From the NCBI RefSeq assembly GCF_000005505.3, contig NC_016131.3, positions 35,393,001 to 35,457,000 of the forward strand: a stretch of DNA of 64,000 nucleotides. The letters run 5' to 3'. Shown here piece after piece: positions 1 to 11,699 of the stretch. Made by a program: the position numbers and the translations under genes. The notes beneath the pieces were generated by a model. That model made no database searches. It saw only the letters and a list, made by a program, of their open reading frames with translations, and had not been told where the DNA came from. The stretch comes from Brachypodium distachyon. Its lineage: Eukaryota; Streptophyta; Magnoliopsida; Poales; Poaceae. Position 1 is the first letter of the stretch. Each line of letters begins with the position of its first letter.

Positions 1-854
1 AATAGATCACAGATTAACAGCAACAAAATCGACCAGATCCGAAGCATCATATTGAACTGCATATATTGATCTCACAAAAATAACGAGACACAAGGATTGA
101 TCTTCCTTACTTCGGAACGGATGAAGAGTTGGGACAGCAAACTGATGAAGATGACGACGATCGTAGACAAGGAAGAGTTGATGACGAATGTAGCAGCCGT
201 GCGGAGCACTTCCCAGAAACTTGATCGCCCGGCTACCCGTGCAGGTCCTCGATCGCCGGGGACAGTCTGGAGACTACTGCTTTCCTTGCCTTGCTGCATG
301 GCAGGGAGAGGATCGGTGAGTCTCGAAGGTGGCAAGCGCAGAGGAGAGAATGGGGTTTTTCGGGGGCGAGTTCTATCGATAGCTGCGTTCGCCCGAAACC
401 ACCTGCACCACGACGTGCCTATATACCAAGAACCGCCCCCTGGCATATCTCAACCATGCCCGATCTCCTACCTTCACGCGAACGTGAAGTCTAACCAGAT
501 AACGGTATGGGAAGCAGTCGCGGGTGTATACAAAATTAAGACGCGTGAGACAAAAATTAATCTGCTATTTTCCGGCCACAGCCACGCACGCTCCAAAGAT
601 CCAAAGTCCTAAGTCCACGCATAATGGAAACGTGAATAAACGCGAAACACGAACCGAACGCGCGCGTGCGTGTGGTGTAGAGATAGCAGATTCTTTCCTT
701 CGTCATCCCAACTAGGTAAGTCATGGGACAAACCCTTATATGTTGGTCCCAACCTTTGTACATTGGCGAGTTGGGACTAAAGTCCCACAACACCACCAGC
801 CACCCCTTTGATTTTTCCAATTGAGTAATGGGCTGAGGCCCATATACTCCAACA
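1..854 (-). mobile_element. Partial LTR of an LTR retrotransposon, cut by window start
   Basis: Read on the - strand, the stretch begins at 854 with TGTTGGAGTATATGGGCC, a start typical of Ty1/copia LTRs, and runs left off the window. A TATA-like TATATAGG lies on the - strand near 418-425. The other LTR end, PBS and internal region are not present, so it may be a solo LTR or the 5' LTR of an element further left. Overlapping ORFs on both strands here show no recognisable domain and are treated as chance. The LTR identity is inferred from end sequence and promoter layout only. Confidence 0.45.
418..425 (-). promoter_or_regulatory. TATA-like box inside the partial LTR
   Basis: TATATAGG on the - strand about 430 bp inside the proposed LTR start, a plausible position for an LTR promoter. 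Sequence match only. Confidence 0.3.
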
Positions 855-951
855 GTCTTGATTGAGTGGTCATGAACCAAAATATTCAGAAGATTTGTGA
901 GATACAATGCTGAATTCCTTATGATTCCGGTTATTTATTTATTTATTTATA

Positions 952-1064
952 CTTTCTCCATTTCATAATTCTTGTCGAAATATTACATGTATCTAGACAC
1001 TTTTTAGGAATAGATATATCCATTTTTGGACAAATTTGAGACAAGAATTATGGAACGGAGGGAG
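952..1064. mobile_element. Stowaway-type MITE
   Basis: A 113-bp element flanked by TA dinucleotides (950-951 and 1065-1066). The right end is GGAACGGAGGGAG and the left end CTTTCTCCATTTC, an imperfect inverted repeat of the Stowaway CTCCCTCCGTTCC terminus. The interior folds on itself (TAATTCTTGTC against GACAAGAATTA). It is closely related to the copy at 40688-40799. A TTTA microsatellite (930-950) abuts its left side. Confidence 0.88.
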
Positions 1065-1066
1065 TA

Positions 1067-2033
1067 TTTTTTATCTGTGAAGATTGATATACCCCAATAT
1101 TTATGATTTATCCTTATTTTATTTAAGATTTCTTTTCATTTCTGAAGACCGACAGTTTCTTAGATAAAATCTGACAACACTATGAAAATCAGATGCTAGA
1201 GATATTGGTGCAAGTTCCTCGCATTTCATACCTACTAAAGATACGAAGAGGCTGACCTACTATCTCCCGTCCCTAAGTTATTTTTTATTTCAATATGAAG
1301 GTGTACCTCCATTTCTTTTAAGAGTACCAATAACAACCCATGTAAGTACGGAGTAACAAATACAAAATTTTAATTGTTTCAGTTCCTCTACATCTGAAGT
1401 GTCAGTTGGTGCCTATTGTCATGAAAATCGTATACTAGCTAGATGAATGAATGAGTCATCTGGCCATTGTAAAAATACACAACTGATTAGGTTTGCTGAT
1501 TCTGATTTCTATTTGTTGTTTTATTGAGAACAAAGAAGATATATAGATGCATTGGCCAGAATTTTGTAGGGAAGGTACAACCCAAAGTAATCGTTTTTAG
1601 TTCTGTCTATGTGTATTATTGAGTCCTTTGAGATTATAAGGGCTAATAGTTCCGACCATATGTGTCAGGTGTGTATCAGAAAAAAATGTCGTGATTGGTA
1701 TCTATCTCCCTAGGTTTCAGAAATAAAACATATTTGTGTTTTCTCTTCCATCCGTCATATTATGACTCCTAATACTATTCTTTTTCACTGCCAAATCAGG
1801 ATGTTTCTAATGTAATATGATGTCATATAATATTTATTTTGCTTCATCACGTTTCATTTTATTGCGCGTCATCAAATGAATTGTCCTTTTATATCCGCGG
1901 CAACGTGCGGGGAATCCACAGTTTACTATTGGTTTCAATGCCAGATCTAACTAACCATATTTTGGCTAAAAACATTCTGATCTCAGATAGTACCAACCAA
2001 CTACTATGTAAATTACTAGTCTATTGACAAAGA
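1067..2033. other. AT-rich intergenic stretch, nothing recognised
   Basis: No ORF with a recognisable domain, no clear terminal repeats and no RNA gene seen. The only longer ORF (1839-2027, +) is 62 codons without signal peptide or motif. Confidence 0.5.
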
Positions 2034-3110
2034 GTTACCGCAGTGAAAACTGATCTCACGCATGACGTTCCAGTGAGACTTTACAAACCTGGAAGTTATC
2101 AACCAATCACAATATGAGTTACCAGACTATCATCGGAAGTTACCGACACCAAAACTAGACCTTGATGATGTTTTCTACACTCTTGTTGGAGCTCAAAAGT
2201 TACCAAACTAGCTAGTAGTAGAGTTATCATACTACTCACAAGTAATTATCAGCTAGTAAACTGTGAGTTATCGGGCTCTATTCATAAGTAGTCATCGGTT
2301 TTTAATACTCCCTCCGTCCAACAAAAGATGTCTCAAGTTTGTCAAAATTTGGATGTATCTAGACATGACTTAGTGTATACATGCATTCAAATTTAGTAAA
2401 AGTTGGACGGAGGGAGTACTAAGTCTTACCTAGACACCATGGTAAGTAAATAAGTGTTGTGGTGGTAATTATAACCTATATAACTAGCTAACTATATCGG
2501 TACTACGATGATAACTATACCATGAATAGCTAGGCAACTCTCTAAGCGCCATCGTGGTAACTGTAACTCGAAAGTTAGGTAACTATGTGATGAGATATGG
2601 TATATAATTGTACTTCGAAGAGTCAGATAACTCCAAAATGTTATTATGGTAACTTTAAGATGGCAAGTAGGCAACCTTACTAGTGTCATGATGGTAACTA
2701 TCACTTAATTGAAGGTTGCATATGTATATTAGTGTTATGTGTCACTGCCAAGTGGTAAATTGTGCCCTAAAATATAGGGTAACTATCGTTGCTATAGAAG
2801 GGTTACTCTAACCCTATCGGTTGGTTATCTTAATAATGACATGATGGTTACTCCAACAGGGACAGTTGGGTGACTATAACAATGAAACAATGGTTACTCT
2901 AATGCAGCCAACTCGATAACTATATCAGTGACACGGTGGTTACTCTAACCAATAGAACTAGGTAACTACTTAGTGGCACGGTGATTACTCTAAATCATAT
3001 AGCTGGGTAACTACATTAGTAGCATGATGGTTACTCTAATCCAGACAATTAGATAACTACATGAGTGACACGATGATTACTCTAACCCGGTCAGCTGGGG
3101 TAACTACACT
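2034..3110. repeat. Degenerate 23/46-bp minisatellite
   Basis: A TAACTA/GTAAC landmark recurs at 2443, 2489, 2535, 2580, 2628, 2672, 2780, 2825, 2871, 2917, 2963, 3008, 3054 and 3101, mostly 44-48 bp apart. Each 46-bp unit holds a second, opposite landmark (GTTACTC) about 22 bp later, so the basic period is near 23 bp. Left of the MITE at 2308 the same 21-24 bp spacing appears as GTTACC/GTTATC at 2095, 2118, 2139, 2199, 2223, 2245, 2267 and 2291. Units are well diverged, so the array is old. Confidence 0.75.
2308..2416. mobile_element. Stowaway-type MITE inside the minisatellite
   Basis: A 109-bp element with near-perfect inverted ends (CTCCCTCCGTCCAAC and GTTGGACGGAGGGAG) between TA duplications at 2306-2307 and 2417-2418. 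It splits the 23/46-bp repeat array, so it inserted after the array formed. Confidence 0.92.
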
Positions 3111-3289
3111 AGCCTCGTGATATAGTGACTTAAACAATAACTCAACCAAATTTGGATAGTGCAGCAACAAAGTTCTTAAAAATCAACCCTACCAAGGAAT
3201 CAACTGACTAACCAATTAATCACAAAATTCGTAACACAACAACTCAACTTATTTTCAAGATATGGCACTCTCAAAGTATAGTCATAACA

Positions 3290-4103
3290 CAAGGTTAATG
3301 CGATGAAACTAACAAAAATAGCAGGTACCTTGCTCGTGATCTATTGCTTGAAGGAAGGCATGGCCTTGGAAACGTTGAACCTCTTCCACCTTATCATATC
3401 AAATAAGCCCAAGCACCTCCTCCGAGGGCCTAAGTTTTGCACACTATGCGACCATCATATCCAAAGACATAACGTCCTGCTCTTTGCCATCCCCTGCAAC
3501 TCCTTCATGTACAACCCCAGCTGCCCTCCTTTTTGATGTAGGATGTATTCGTCCAATAGAGACTTGTAAAAGAAGACATCTGACCTGATCAGGCATTTCG
3601 TCGAACATGTTATGGGTGGAGTCCGGGACGTGTCCTTGCGTAGAGGGAGACGGAGGGCTTTGGCACCAAACCTGCAACCCGTATTACCGACGAATCCCCT
3701 TGAAACACATGGCTCCTACGACCTGTCCAAAAGCAATCTGCAACCTGCATCTCACATGGGCATCTTGGTTGGAGCTCCCTTCAGCTTGTAGCCATGGACA
3801 ATATAGCCACTGCCCCATGAAGCTCTAGGACATGGCTGCAGACGTCCCTCTCTAGTTCGGTGCCTTCAACACCACCAAGCGGAGTGCACGCAAAGCACAT
3901 CGTGGCGAGACTCGGCACACATCATCTGGAGAGGCCCGCGCGTGACGCACAGTGTGCAGCCGCGGCCATGGCGCCGCCGCACACAACAGCAGCAAGCATG
4001 CGGTGGTGGCGGGCGGTGCACGACTGCTGGTGGTTCTCAGTGCGCGTGGCAGTGCGTGGAGGCGGTGATGTGAGGCGTGCAACGACGGCGCTGCGGCGGC
4101 CAT
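3290..4103 (-). pseudogene. Decayed pentatricopeptide-repeat (PPR) protein gene
   Basis: PPR proteins are organelle RNA-binding factors. On the - strand, an ATG at 4103 after a CT-rich leader (4115-4150, CTCTCTCTCGCTC) opens an 83-codon frame rich in Ala, Arg and Ser with few acidic residues, as expected of an organelle transit peptide. Downstream, in shifting frames, come PPR-like blocks: GQVVGAMCFKG, GFVGN, HNMFDEMPDQ (about 3590-3620), DVFFYKSLLDEYI (about 3540-3580) and DVMSLDMMVA followed by CAKLRPSEEVLGL (about 3410-3475). Several stops and at least three frameshifts separate them, so no functional protein is expected. The transit-peptide assignment and its linkage to the PPR blocks are inference. 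Confidence 0.5.
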
Positions 4104-4849
4104 GACAGCAGCAGTGATTCACGCGAATTGAGAGAGAGCGAGAGAGAGTCAGCCCAGTAGGAGAAGGAAAGATCGGGAGCCAGAGGATTGTAATCAGATG
4201 ACGTAGGAAGCGTCCGCGTTTAAAGTCAGGTCGCGTACGGCTTGAAAATAGATTTTTTGTAGGGTAAAAGAGAAGGGCAACAAGGATTGCGGCAAAAAGA
4301 ATCATGAATCATAACAAAGAAAAATCGAGTTAAGTATTGCAGTTAAGATGCTCTTGTTGTTTGTATATTCACCCTTGATATTCACAACATCTTATCAAAC
4401 ATTTAAGTCCACGCACTTTTAAGGTAAAAAATTGGTAGATAGAGTTATTAAATTTAAAAGATAAACAAACGTGTGGTACTTTTTAAAGTTTGGAGTACCG
4501 GGTACTGACTCTCTGTATTGTTTATGTTTGCATAAAGTTTCCTCGCTGTATCTTGCCCTTGCGTTGAAGATCGATTGCCTGATGATCATGATCTTATTTG
4601 CTGTGACAAAAAACGGAATCCGATATCTGTTTTAAAATTTAAAATAATCCGATCCAAAATCAGGCACCGCCAGCTGATCCGATGCCAAAACGTGGCGCCG
4701 GCACAGAAATCCACGTTACATCGTTGAAAGTCTCCCCAACGCAGGTATTCCTACTCCAAAGTGAGCGTTTTCCTCTCCCAACTAAACACCCACCGGTCCC
4801 GTCCGTCCTTCGAGGTTCCACTAGCTACGCTCCCGATCTCTGCTCCCAG
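4104..4849. other. Intergenic region between PPR pseudogene and Tm-1-like gene
   Basis: Holds the CT-rich leader of the minus-strand pseudogene on the left and the presumptive promoter and 5' UTR of the Tm-1-like gene on the right. No convincing TATA box is seen within 100 bp of 4850. The last 170 bp are GC-richer, as in many grass 5' UTRs. Confidence 0.45.
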
Positions 4850-7800
4850 ATGACGGAAATGGAGGTGCTCTGCATCGGGACGGCCGACACCAAGCTGGAG
4901 GAGCTTCTCTTCCTCGCCGCCCGCCTCCGCTCCACCCTCCCCGCCTCCGCCTCCATCCCCAAGGTATTACTACACTGTCCGCGTATATTCTTGTTCCCCC
5001 GATGCAAGTAGGTGGTAATGCGCAATTTCATTTCTACTCCTATGCTTGATACGAAGGTCGGTTTCTGAATCTCAAAGGGGTAGGGGGACCGTTATTGATT
5101 GGGTTGATTCTGGCCCGCGTTACCTAGTTTTGAACAGTAGCCCAGTTTTGTGAGACAGAGTTCAGAGTTCCTTCTCTGCCTGTAGGTGACTAGGTGCTTA
5201 ATCACATTGCACTTAAACAGGAGACCAGCTGAAATGCTAAATGCCATATTTGTCTTCTATTTCGCAATTTCTATATTGTCACATGTTAAAGTAAACAAAG
5301 CTTCTAGATTTCATTACATTAGAGCAACCAAACTACTGACACATGCCACATCTTGATGTGTAGTGCATGCCCTTGGAGTTGTCCTTTAGATTTGTTCTAT
5401 TTCTTAATTAGCTATTGCATAATATGCGGTCTATTGAAATGGCAGGTTCAAGTAAGCATAGTGGATGTCTCCACGACTAAAACAATACCAACACAGGATA
5501 CTAAAGACATTTCAGTTATTGCGAGAGACACAGTTCTCTCATGTTATCCAGACGCCAACCAACAAGATCTTCCAGATGACAGAGGTGAAGCAATTGCATA
5601 TATGTCAAAGGCTCTTCAGTGTTTTCTGAAAAACAAATATAAGGGTGGTACCCTGGTGGGAGCTGTTGGCTTAGGAGGAAGTGGTGGAACTGCACTAATT
5701 GCTCCTGCTCTAAGATCCCTGCCTCTCAGAGTGCCTAAGCTTATTATATCTACTGTTGCTAGTGGCCATACTGCACCATATGTTGGAACATCTGACTTGG
5801 TATTGTTTCCTTCAGTTGTTGACATATGTGGCATAAACAGTGTCAGCCGTGTTATATTGTCTAATGCTGCTTCAGCTGTTGCTGGAATGGTACATGGAAT
5901 ATTATTGGCTTCCAGTAAATCTGATGAAACAGACACAAAGCTGACTGTTGGTATTACAATGTTTGGTGTTACTACACCTTGTGCAAATGCTGTCAAAGAT
6001 AGACTGAACAAAGAAGGGTATGAAACACTTGTATTCCATGCCACTGGTGTTGGAGGCAAAGCAATGGAAGAACTAGTTAGAAGTGGTTTCATACAGGTAA
6101 TGCCTTCATGTGGTTCTGTACCTTTATTTCCTTGCCTTGCCTATTTTGGTTTGGTTTTGTTCTTCTGGAGGTTATGTTTATCAGTTCATGAATTTTTATG
6201 GTGTACTCATTATCAGATACCAACTCTACTGATGTTAATTTCTGTCTGTAGAGTATCTCATCTTACTTCCATTTGGTTGCATATAGGGTGTGTTAGACAT
6301 AACAACAACAGAAGTTGTGGATTACATTGTTGGCGGTATCATGGCTTGTGATAAGACCAGGTTTGATGCAGCTATAGATAACAATATACCTCTTGTTGTC
6401 AGTGTCGGGGCCTTGGATATGGTCAACTTTGGAGCTCATGATACAATACCTCCTGCTTTCTCAGACAGAAAGATCCATGTGCACAATGAACAGGTTACAC
6501 ATATGAATCTTTCACATTACATTGTTACCTAAAGTTATTACATGGTTTTTGCCAAACTTCCTTTTTGATGTATATGTATCCGCTTTGAAAATTGAAATGG
6601 CTGCTTTGCGCTAGCACAATATTCTGTTATCAGACTAATACGCTAGGATATCATTACAGATTACGCTATTGAGGTACTAAGATAATCTTTAGCATCATGT
6701 GATGTGTGATGAAACTTTATTCATGCTACAAGAGTAAAACTTGGGGATAGATCTTTTTTTTTCCGAGAAAATGCAAAGCTTGCGCCTCAATGCATCGATA
6801 GAAAGAACATAGTTGCAAGCCCAAGACAAGGCTGAAACAACCAAGAATTCAAGACAAGAGCACGACCAATGGTCGTCGGACAAACATTACAACTGACACA
6901 ACTTGGGGATAGATCTATAGAGAATTAGAGATACGCAGGATAGGAGTCCCTGTATAAGAATCTAGTGCTATACAATCATCACATCTAATCTCTCATGCTT
7001 GCATCTTATTGCAATTACTCGATTTCCTACTCCTTGTCCTAGTAAGGTTCCTCCAGAAACTTTGGTATTGGTGCCATGCTTGCGTCCTGGTAAGTTTAGG
7101 ATTAGATTCGTCATATTCAACATTAATCTTATCTGTCGAGCAAAATCCATCATTGACATGCAAGCTGTGATTGCTACCATAGGAGTATGCACTTTCTGTT
7201 CCATTATTTATGAGGACTTCACATTTCTTATTTTTCTTGCCTGAGTAAAAGACCATGTAATTCTTTCAGATTTCATTGATGCGTACTACTGTAGAAGAGA
7301 ACAAGAAATGTGCTCAGTTTATCTCTGAAAAGCTGAACAAATCTTCATCAAGAGTTACTGTTTGCCTGCCACAGAAGGGTGTCTCTGCAATAGATGCACC
7401 CGGAATGCCATTTTATGATCCTGAGGCCACATCTGCACTCCTGGATGAGTTAAACACTCGTATAGTCAAAACTGACAATAGACAGGTTTTTTCATGATAC
7501 CTAATTTTCAATGCATTGTATCAGTAGAGACTATAAAGATAAACTAAGCTGGTTGGCTTATTGACAGCTGAAGCTGCTTCCTTATCACATAAACGATCCT
7601 GAATTTGCCAACGCCTTGGTGGATGCATTCCTGAGTATGGATATAAAGGCCTCTATTGCTTTAACTCAGAAAAGTAACTTGATCCTACCTAAGCAAGATG
7701 CAAATAAACAAGAATCTAGTTCAGAACAGAGGGCTTCCGATAATTCTATCATATGGAGGCCTCCTATGGATTATCCTGATGCAAAACCAGGTTAATGGTG

Positions 7801-10800
7801 ATTCTATTTGCATGTCATTGGCCCCAAATTTTTTATGCCCACACAAACAGGGTATGACTGAAACAACTTGTTTTATCTTCTCAACAAAGAGCTCTGATGG
7901 TCCAAAAGGTCAAAAAAAGGTAGCTGTGAGTTGCTACATTTTTGGGTCGTGCTTCAAAAAATAGTCGGTTTCAACAGTTGACGTTGTCCTCCTTTCTCTA
8001 TTCTTTAATATCATTACATTTTGGTGGGCTTGTTTCTTTACTCTTATAAAGATGTGAATCTGTGGGGGCGTTTCGTCCACCGTCTTCTCACTTTCTTGAT
8101 ATCTGCCAAAACTTTTCAAAGCATAGCAACAACTTAACATGTTAAGATAATCTAATTTTTTATCCATAGCAAAGCAGAGTGGTTAGCTAGTTAGGGTTGA
8201 ACATAGCTCGGGCAGCGGTCGAAGGACGCGGCAAACAGCAATGGTCTTAGGCACAGTTCCGACCTGAAAACGGAACGCCAATGGAACATTAGCATGTAAG
8301 GATTTATGTTGATTTGGAAATCTCCTGAAGAGATAAATTTGGTAACTGATCGAACTGTCAAGGGATAAGTTCTTCCAATCAGATATGTTTAGATACAATT
8401 GTTTGGAAACCTGTATTCAAATAGATTCCACTGTTTTTCAAAGGAATCAAGCAACAATGTTCCTTCCCCATGAAACACCTGGTTTTAGAGCCTCCTCGTA
8501 AGTGGGGAGAAGCTCAGCATACACAGGGATGAGCTTGGGTTACCTACCTCTCCTTTGTGATCTTGACTAGAAACATACTTTTATCCTCTCCTGCCTTTCT
8601 CCAGTGCAATATCAGAACTCTTCAGTCTTTCCTCACATGTTTCTAGTGAATCAGGATTAATTTAAGTTGTTATTAAGTGCACTAAGTTTTACTCTATTGA
8701 CAGTACAAAGGATGTTATACATACATCCAAAAGGTTAGGTAATGACAAGGGTGGGTTTGAAACAGCTTATGGCCTGGATTATAGATTCAAATAAGCCATA
8801 AGATGGTTAAAAAAGGCGGAGCTTAAAAATAGCCCACTCATTTTCCTATTAAGAGCAGGAAGCGAGCTTCTGCAGTCCCTTTCCCCTCCCGGCCTCCCCC
8901 TACTCACAATACCTCTAGATTTGAGGTAAACTACAATAAATCTGCCATAAGCTATATAAAACCAAACTCCTTCAGTTTTTCTCTCCCTCTCAACCACTCT
9001 CCCCTTCCCACAAGCTATTTCTTTTTGAAAAGGAGAGAGATCCCTCGGCTTCTGCATCAAGCGGTGCACACAACTATCCATCGTTGATGAGTTCCATGTC
9101 TTTCAGCTATTCAGAAACAATAGATTACATGATGCAACTCAAGCACCATATAATCTATTAATAGCATGCCACCCAAACTGGTTGAACAGATCCCGAGCTA
9201 CCATCTCCAACCGGCTGCACCCAGTAGCCAAAGAATCCTGCACCTCTGCTTGCTGAAGTGGGCAGCAAGTACAGATCTAGTGATTAGCAAGATGAATAGT
9301 CTACAAAGTTTCTGAAACTTTCCGCTTATTAAAAACAATAACATTTCGACAGTGCCATATAGACCAACTACAACACATGTACCCACTGAAATAAGTGCCC
9401 TTAAAGATTTAGTAGCCCCACCACCAGCTTGTAAACAAGCACTCGAAAAAAAAGCTGATGAAGGACTCGTCCTTCGTACAGAAGGCGCATGGCTTACTGC
9501 TCTTGCCACTGACATTTGGCTAAGTTTTCCTTTGTAAGAATCCCCCGCCTTCTACAAAGGTACCGCACAAAAATCTTATCTTTAAGGATATTTTAAGTTT
9601 CCAGATTTTTGTATGGCAGATTGACAACCCCCACCAATGCTGTGGACATCAAGCTAATCGAAAAAAATACCATATGTGTGCAAATTCCATCGGAACACAT
9701 CTGCTCTTCGATTCAATCAAATTTTGCCATGCCACAAATTTAGTCCAGTCAGGGCCCTCCGGAACTCAATGTTCGGGAATAGTCCCCATTACATTGGCAA
9801 CCTGTGCATCTCGATTCCTTGCGACATTATGCAAAATGGGGTATTGGACCTTGAGTGGCTTGCCCACAATCCAAATGTCCTCCCAAAAACACGTCTGAGA
9901 TCCGTCATTCACCTCAAATGTATCAAAACAAAGGAAGGTGCTTTTCACCTTCATAAAACGGGGAGCCCCTTGGTTTACTCTCAAACTGGAGAGTGACTTC
10001 CAGTACAAGTATTTGTTCTTCAATAAATCCTGCCAAACTCCTTCCTCATTAAAAAGCTTAAACAATCATTTGCTGTATGAAGGCAGACTATAAAAGCTAA
10101 GAAAGCTGGTGTTAGATTCAGGCATATTGACCATTTTGCACCTTTCAGTCTTGTTTGATTCCAATCATGACAACAGATAATCCATAGCTTCTTGGGTTCC
10201 ATAAATCTAATCATTTTACTTTTTAGTTTATCTTCATCCGTTTCAGGACTCGAGACAATTGTGCACCCTAATGGTTCTTATGGCTTGCTCTTCTATGTTG
10301 ACAGAAACTTTGCAAAAGACAAATTCGATAATATATAAGTTAAAGCAACAAATTTGTGAGGGTACTCCTGTTATTGGAGCTGGTGCTGGCACAGGCATAT
10401 CTGCAAAGTTTGAAGAGGCAGGTGGGGTTGATCTGATTGTGCTATACAATTCTGGGAGGTTCCGAATGGCTGGAAGGGGCTCATTAGCAGGCCTCCTACC
10501 GTTTGCTGATGCAAATGCCACTGTACTTGAGATGGCCAATGAAGTGTTGCCTGTGAGTTTTCTAGAAACCGATTTCAGTATTTTTCCTGACAACTGACTG
10601 AATAAAGCTGGAAGTTAATGGCATGGTAATTTAGGTTGTTAAAGAAGTTCCTGTTCTTGCTGGGGTTTGCGCGACTGATCCATTTCGTAGAATGGATTAC
10701 TTTCTTAAACAGCTAGAAGCCATTGGATTTTGTGGTGTCCAAAATTTCCCTACAGTTGGTCTGTACGATGGGAATTTCCGACAGAATTTGGAAGAAACTG

Positions 10801-11487
10801 GAATGGGCTACAGGTATAATTCATAGCATGCTTATTTTGGAAAATCATTATATAATGGAATGAACATCAAGATAACACGGTAGTTGTTTTAATGACTTCA
10901 TTTGGGTTAGCTTTGATTCTTATCCTTTGGGTAAGATTGCCATGTTTGAAAATTTTGTTAACTTGATGTTGTCCTTTGGCAGCATGGAAGTGGACATGAT
11001 CTCAAGAGCTCGCAACATGGGTTTCCTCACGACTCCGTCTGCTTTCAATCCAGCAGAAGGTGCTGCGATGGCTAAGGCCGGAGCTCATATCATAGTGCCA
11101 CATATGGGTCTAACAACAGCTGGATCAATCGGTGCAAAGACAGCTGCTACTTTAGATGAGAGTGTTCTCCGTGTTCAAGCCATCGCTGATGCTGCAATTG
11201 GTGTCAATCCTGACATTATTATTCTCTGCCATGGAGGTATTAATTCTAAATTCTACATGTCTCTAGTAATAGATGGTGTCTTAGTACTCTATTTCATAAT
11301 GCAAATCATGTAATGATTATGCACAATTCCATCAGGTCCGATATCAGGGCCGCGAGAGGCGGAATTTATCCTCAAGAACACAAAGCGGGTCCATGGATTC
11401 TACGGTGCATCAAGCATGGAAAGATTGCCAGTTGAGAAAGCCATCACAAACACCATGAGGAAGTACAAATGCATTTCTCTAAAATGA
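4850..11487 (+). CDS. Tm-1-like protein (UPF0261 domain plus TIM-barrel domain), nine exons
   Basis: Exons: 4850-4963, 5446-6096, 6287-6493, 7270-7485, 7568-7790, 10305-10552, 10635-10813, 10983-11236, 11336-11487. All introns are GT-AG. The joined frame is open for 747 codons and ends in TGA, close to the roughly 750 residues of tomato Tm-1. Residues 1 to about 400 form the UPF0261 (Tm-1 N-terminal) domain with a Gly-rich loop [11 protein letters not shown] near residue 112. About 480-747 form the TIM-barrel/PEP-hydrolase-like domain ([57 protein letters not shown]). The start is the first ATG in the exon; a second lies three codons later. In tomato the N-terminal domain binds tobamovirus replication proteins; the normal cellular role of the family is poorly known. 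Intron 5 (2,514 bp) carries an antisense LINE and intron 3 a short retroposed insert. No coding damage was found. Confidence 0.93.
6738..6916 (-). mobile_element. Short retroposed insertion in intron 3 with 17-bp target duplication
   Basis: AACTTGGGGATAGATCT occurs identically at 6738-6754 and 6900-6916. Between them lie 145 bp beginning with a T run, i.e. a poly(A) tail on the - strand. This is the footprint of target-primed reverse transcription, probably a 5'-truncated LINE or SINE in antisense orientation to the host gene. Confidence 0.75.
7791..9099. other. First half of the large intron 5, nothing coding
   Basis: No open frame with a domain. The stretch 8740-9080 has a GC-richer core but no clear terminal repeats that I could define. 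Confidence 0.45.
9100..10140 (-). mobile_element. LINE (non-LTR retrotransposon) 3' fragment in intron 5, antisense to host gene
   Basis: The - strand encodes the region between reverse transcriptase and the zinc-binding zf-RVT domain of plant LINEs: a block with [19 protein letters not shown] (10008-10065), [13 protein letters not shown], then in other frames [16 protein letters not shown] (about 9320-9380) and the typical tail [16 protein letters not shown] (about 9175-9225). A stop replaces the Trp that normally precedes FKLFNEEG, and several frameshifts follow. The RT core and ORF1 are absent. It lies antisense in the intron, where it should be spliced out. Confidence 0.8.
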
Positions 11488-11699
11488 CGATGGTAGCTTA
11501 GAAGTGTGCAGATGAGCCCAGTTTGTTGTCACATATATCTAAATTGTTACCAGATGTACCTTCTGCGTTTAAACAATAATGAAAGATACCGACAAAACCA
11601 TTATATGTGATATAATATAATATATTGTCTATCAGAAAGCAATTCGCACGAGCGGTGTACGATTCGTGTTGGTATGGATGCATATCGGACACGTACTAG
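11488..11699 (+). other. Downstream flank / 3' UTR of the Tm-1-like gene
   Basis: Follows the TGA at 11485-11487. An AATAAT-like signal is near 11574-11580. Exact polyadenylation site not determinable. Confidence 0.4.

Noticed and set aside
72..715. Overlapping ORFs of 60-171 codons on both strands at the left edge
   Set aside because: They overlap each other in several frames inside a probable LTR and show no domain, so none is called as a gene.
2034..3110. Could the regular 23/46-bp repeats be a CRISPR array?
   Set aside because: Units diverge along their whole length without constant repeats and unique spacers, no cas genes are present, and the context is a plant genome.
5616..6092. 158-codon minus-strand ORF inside exon 2 of the Tm-1-like gene
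   Set aside because: Mirror frame of a well-supported exon.
10247..10304. Earlier acceptor TTTCAG at 10241-10246 for exon 6 of the Tm-1-like gene
   Set aside because: It would also keep the frame open downstream but does not join in phase to the preceding exon, whereas TGACAG at 10299-10304 restores the expected KPETLQK reading.
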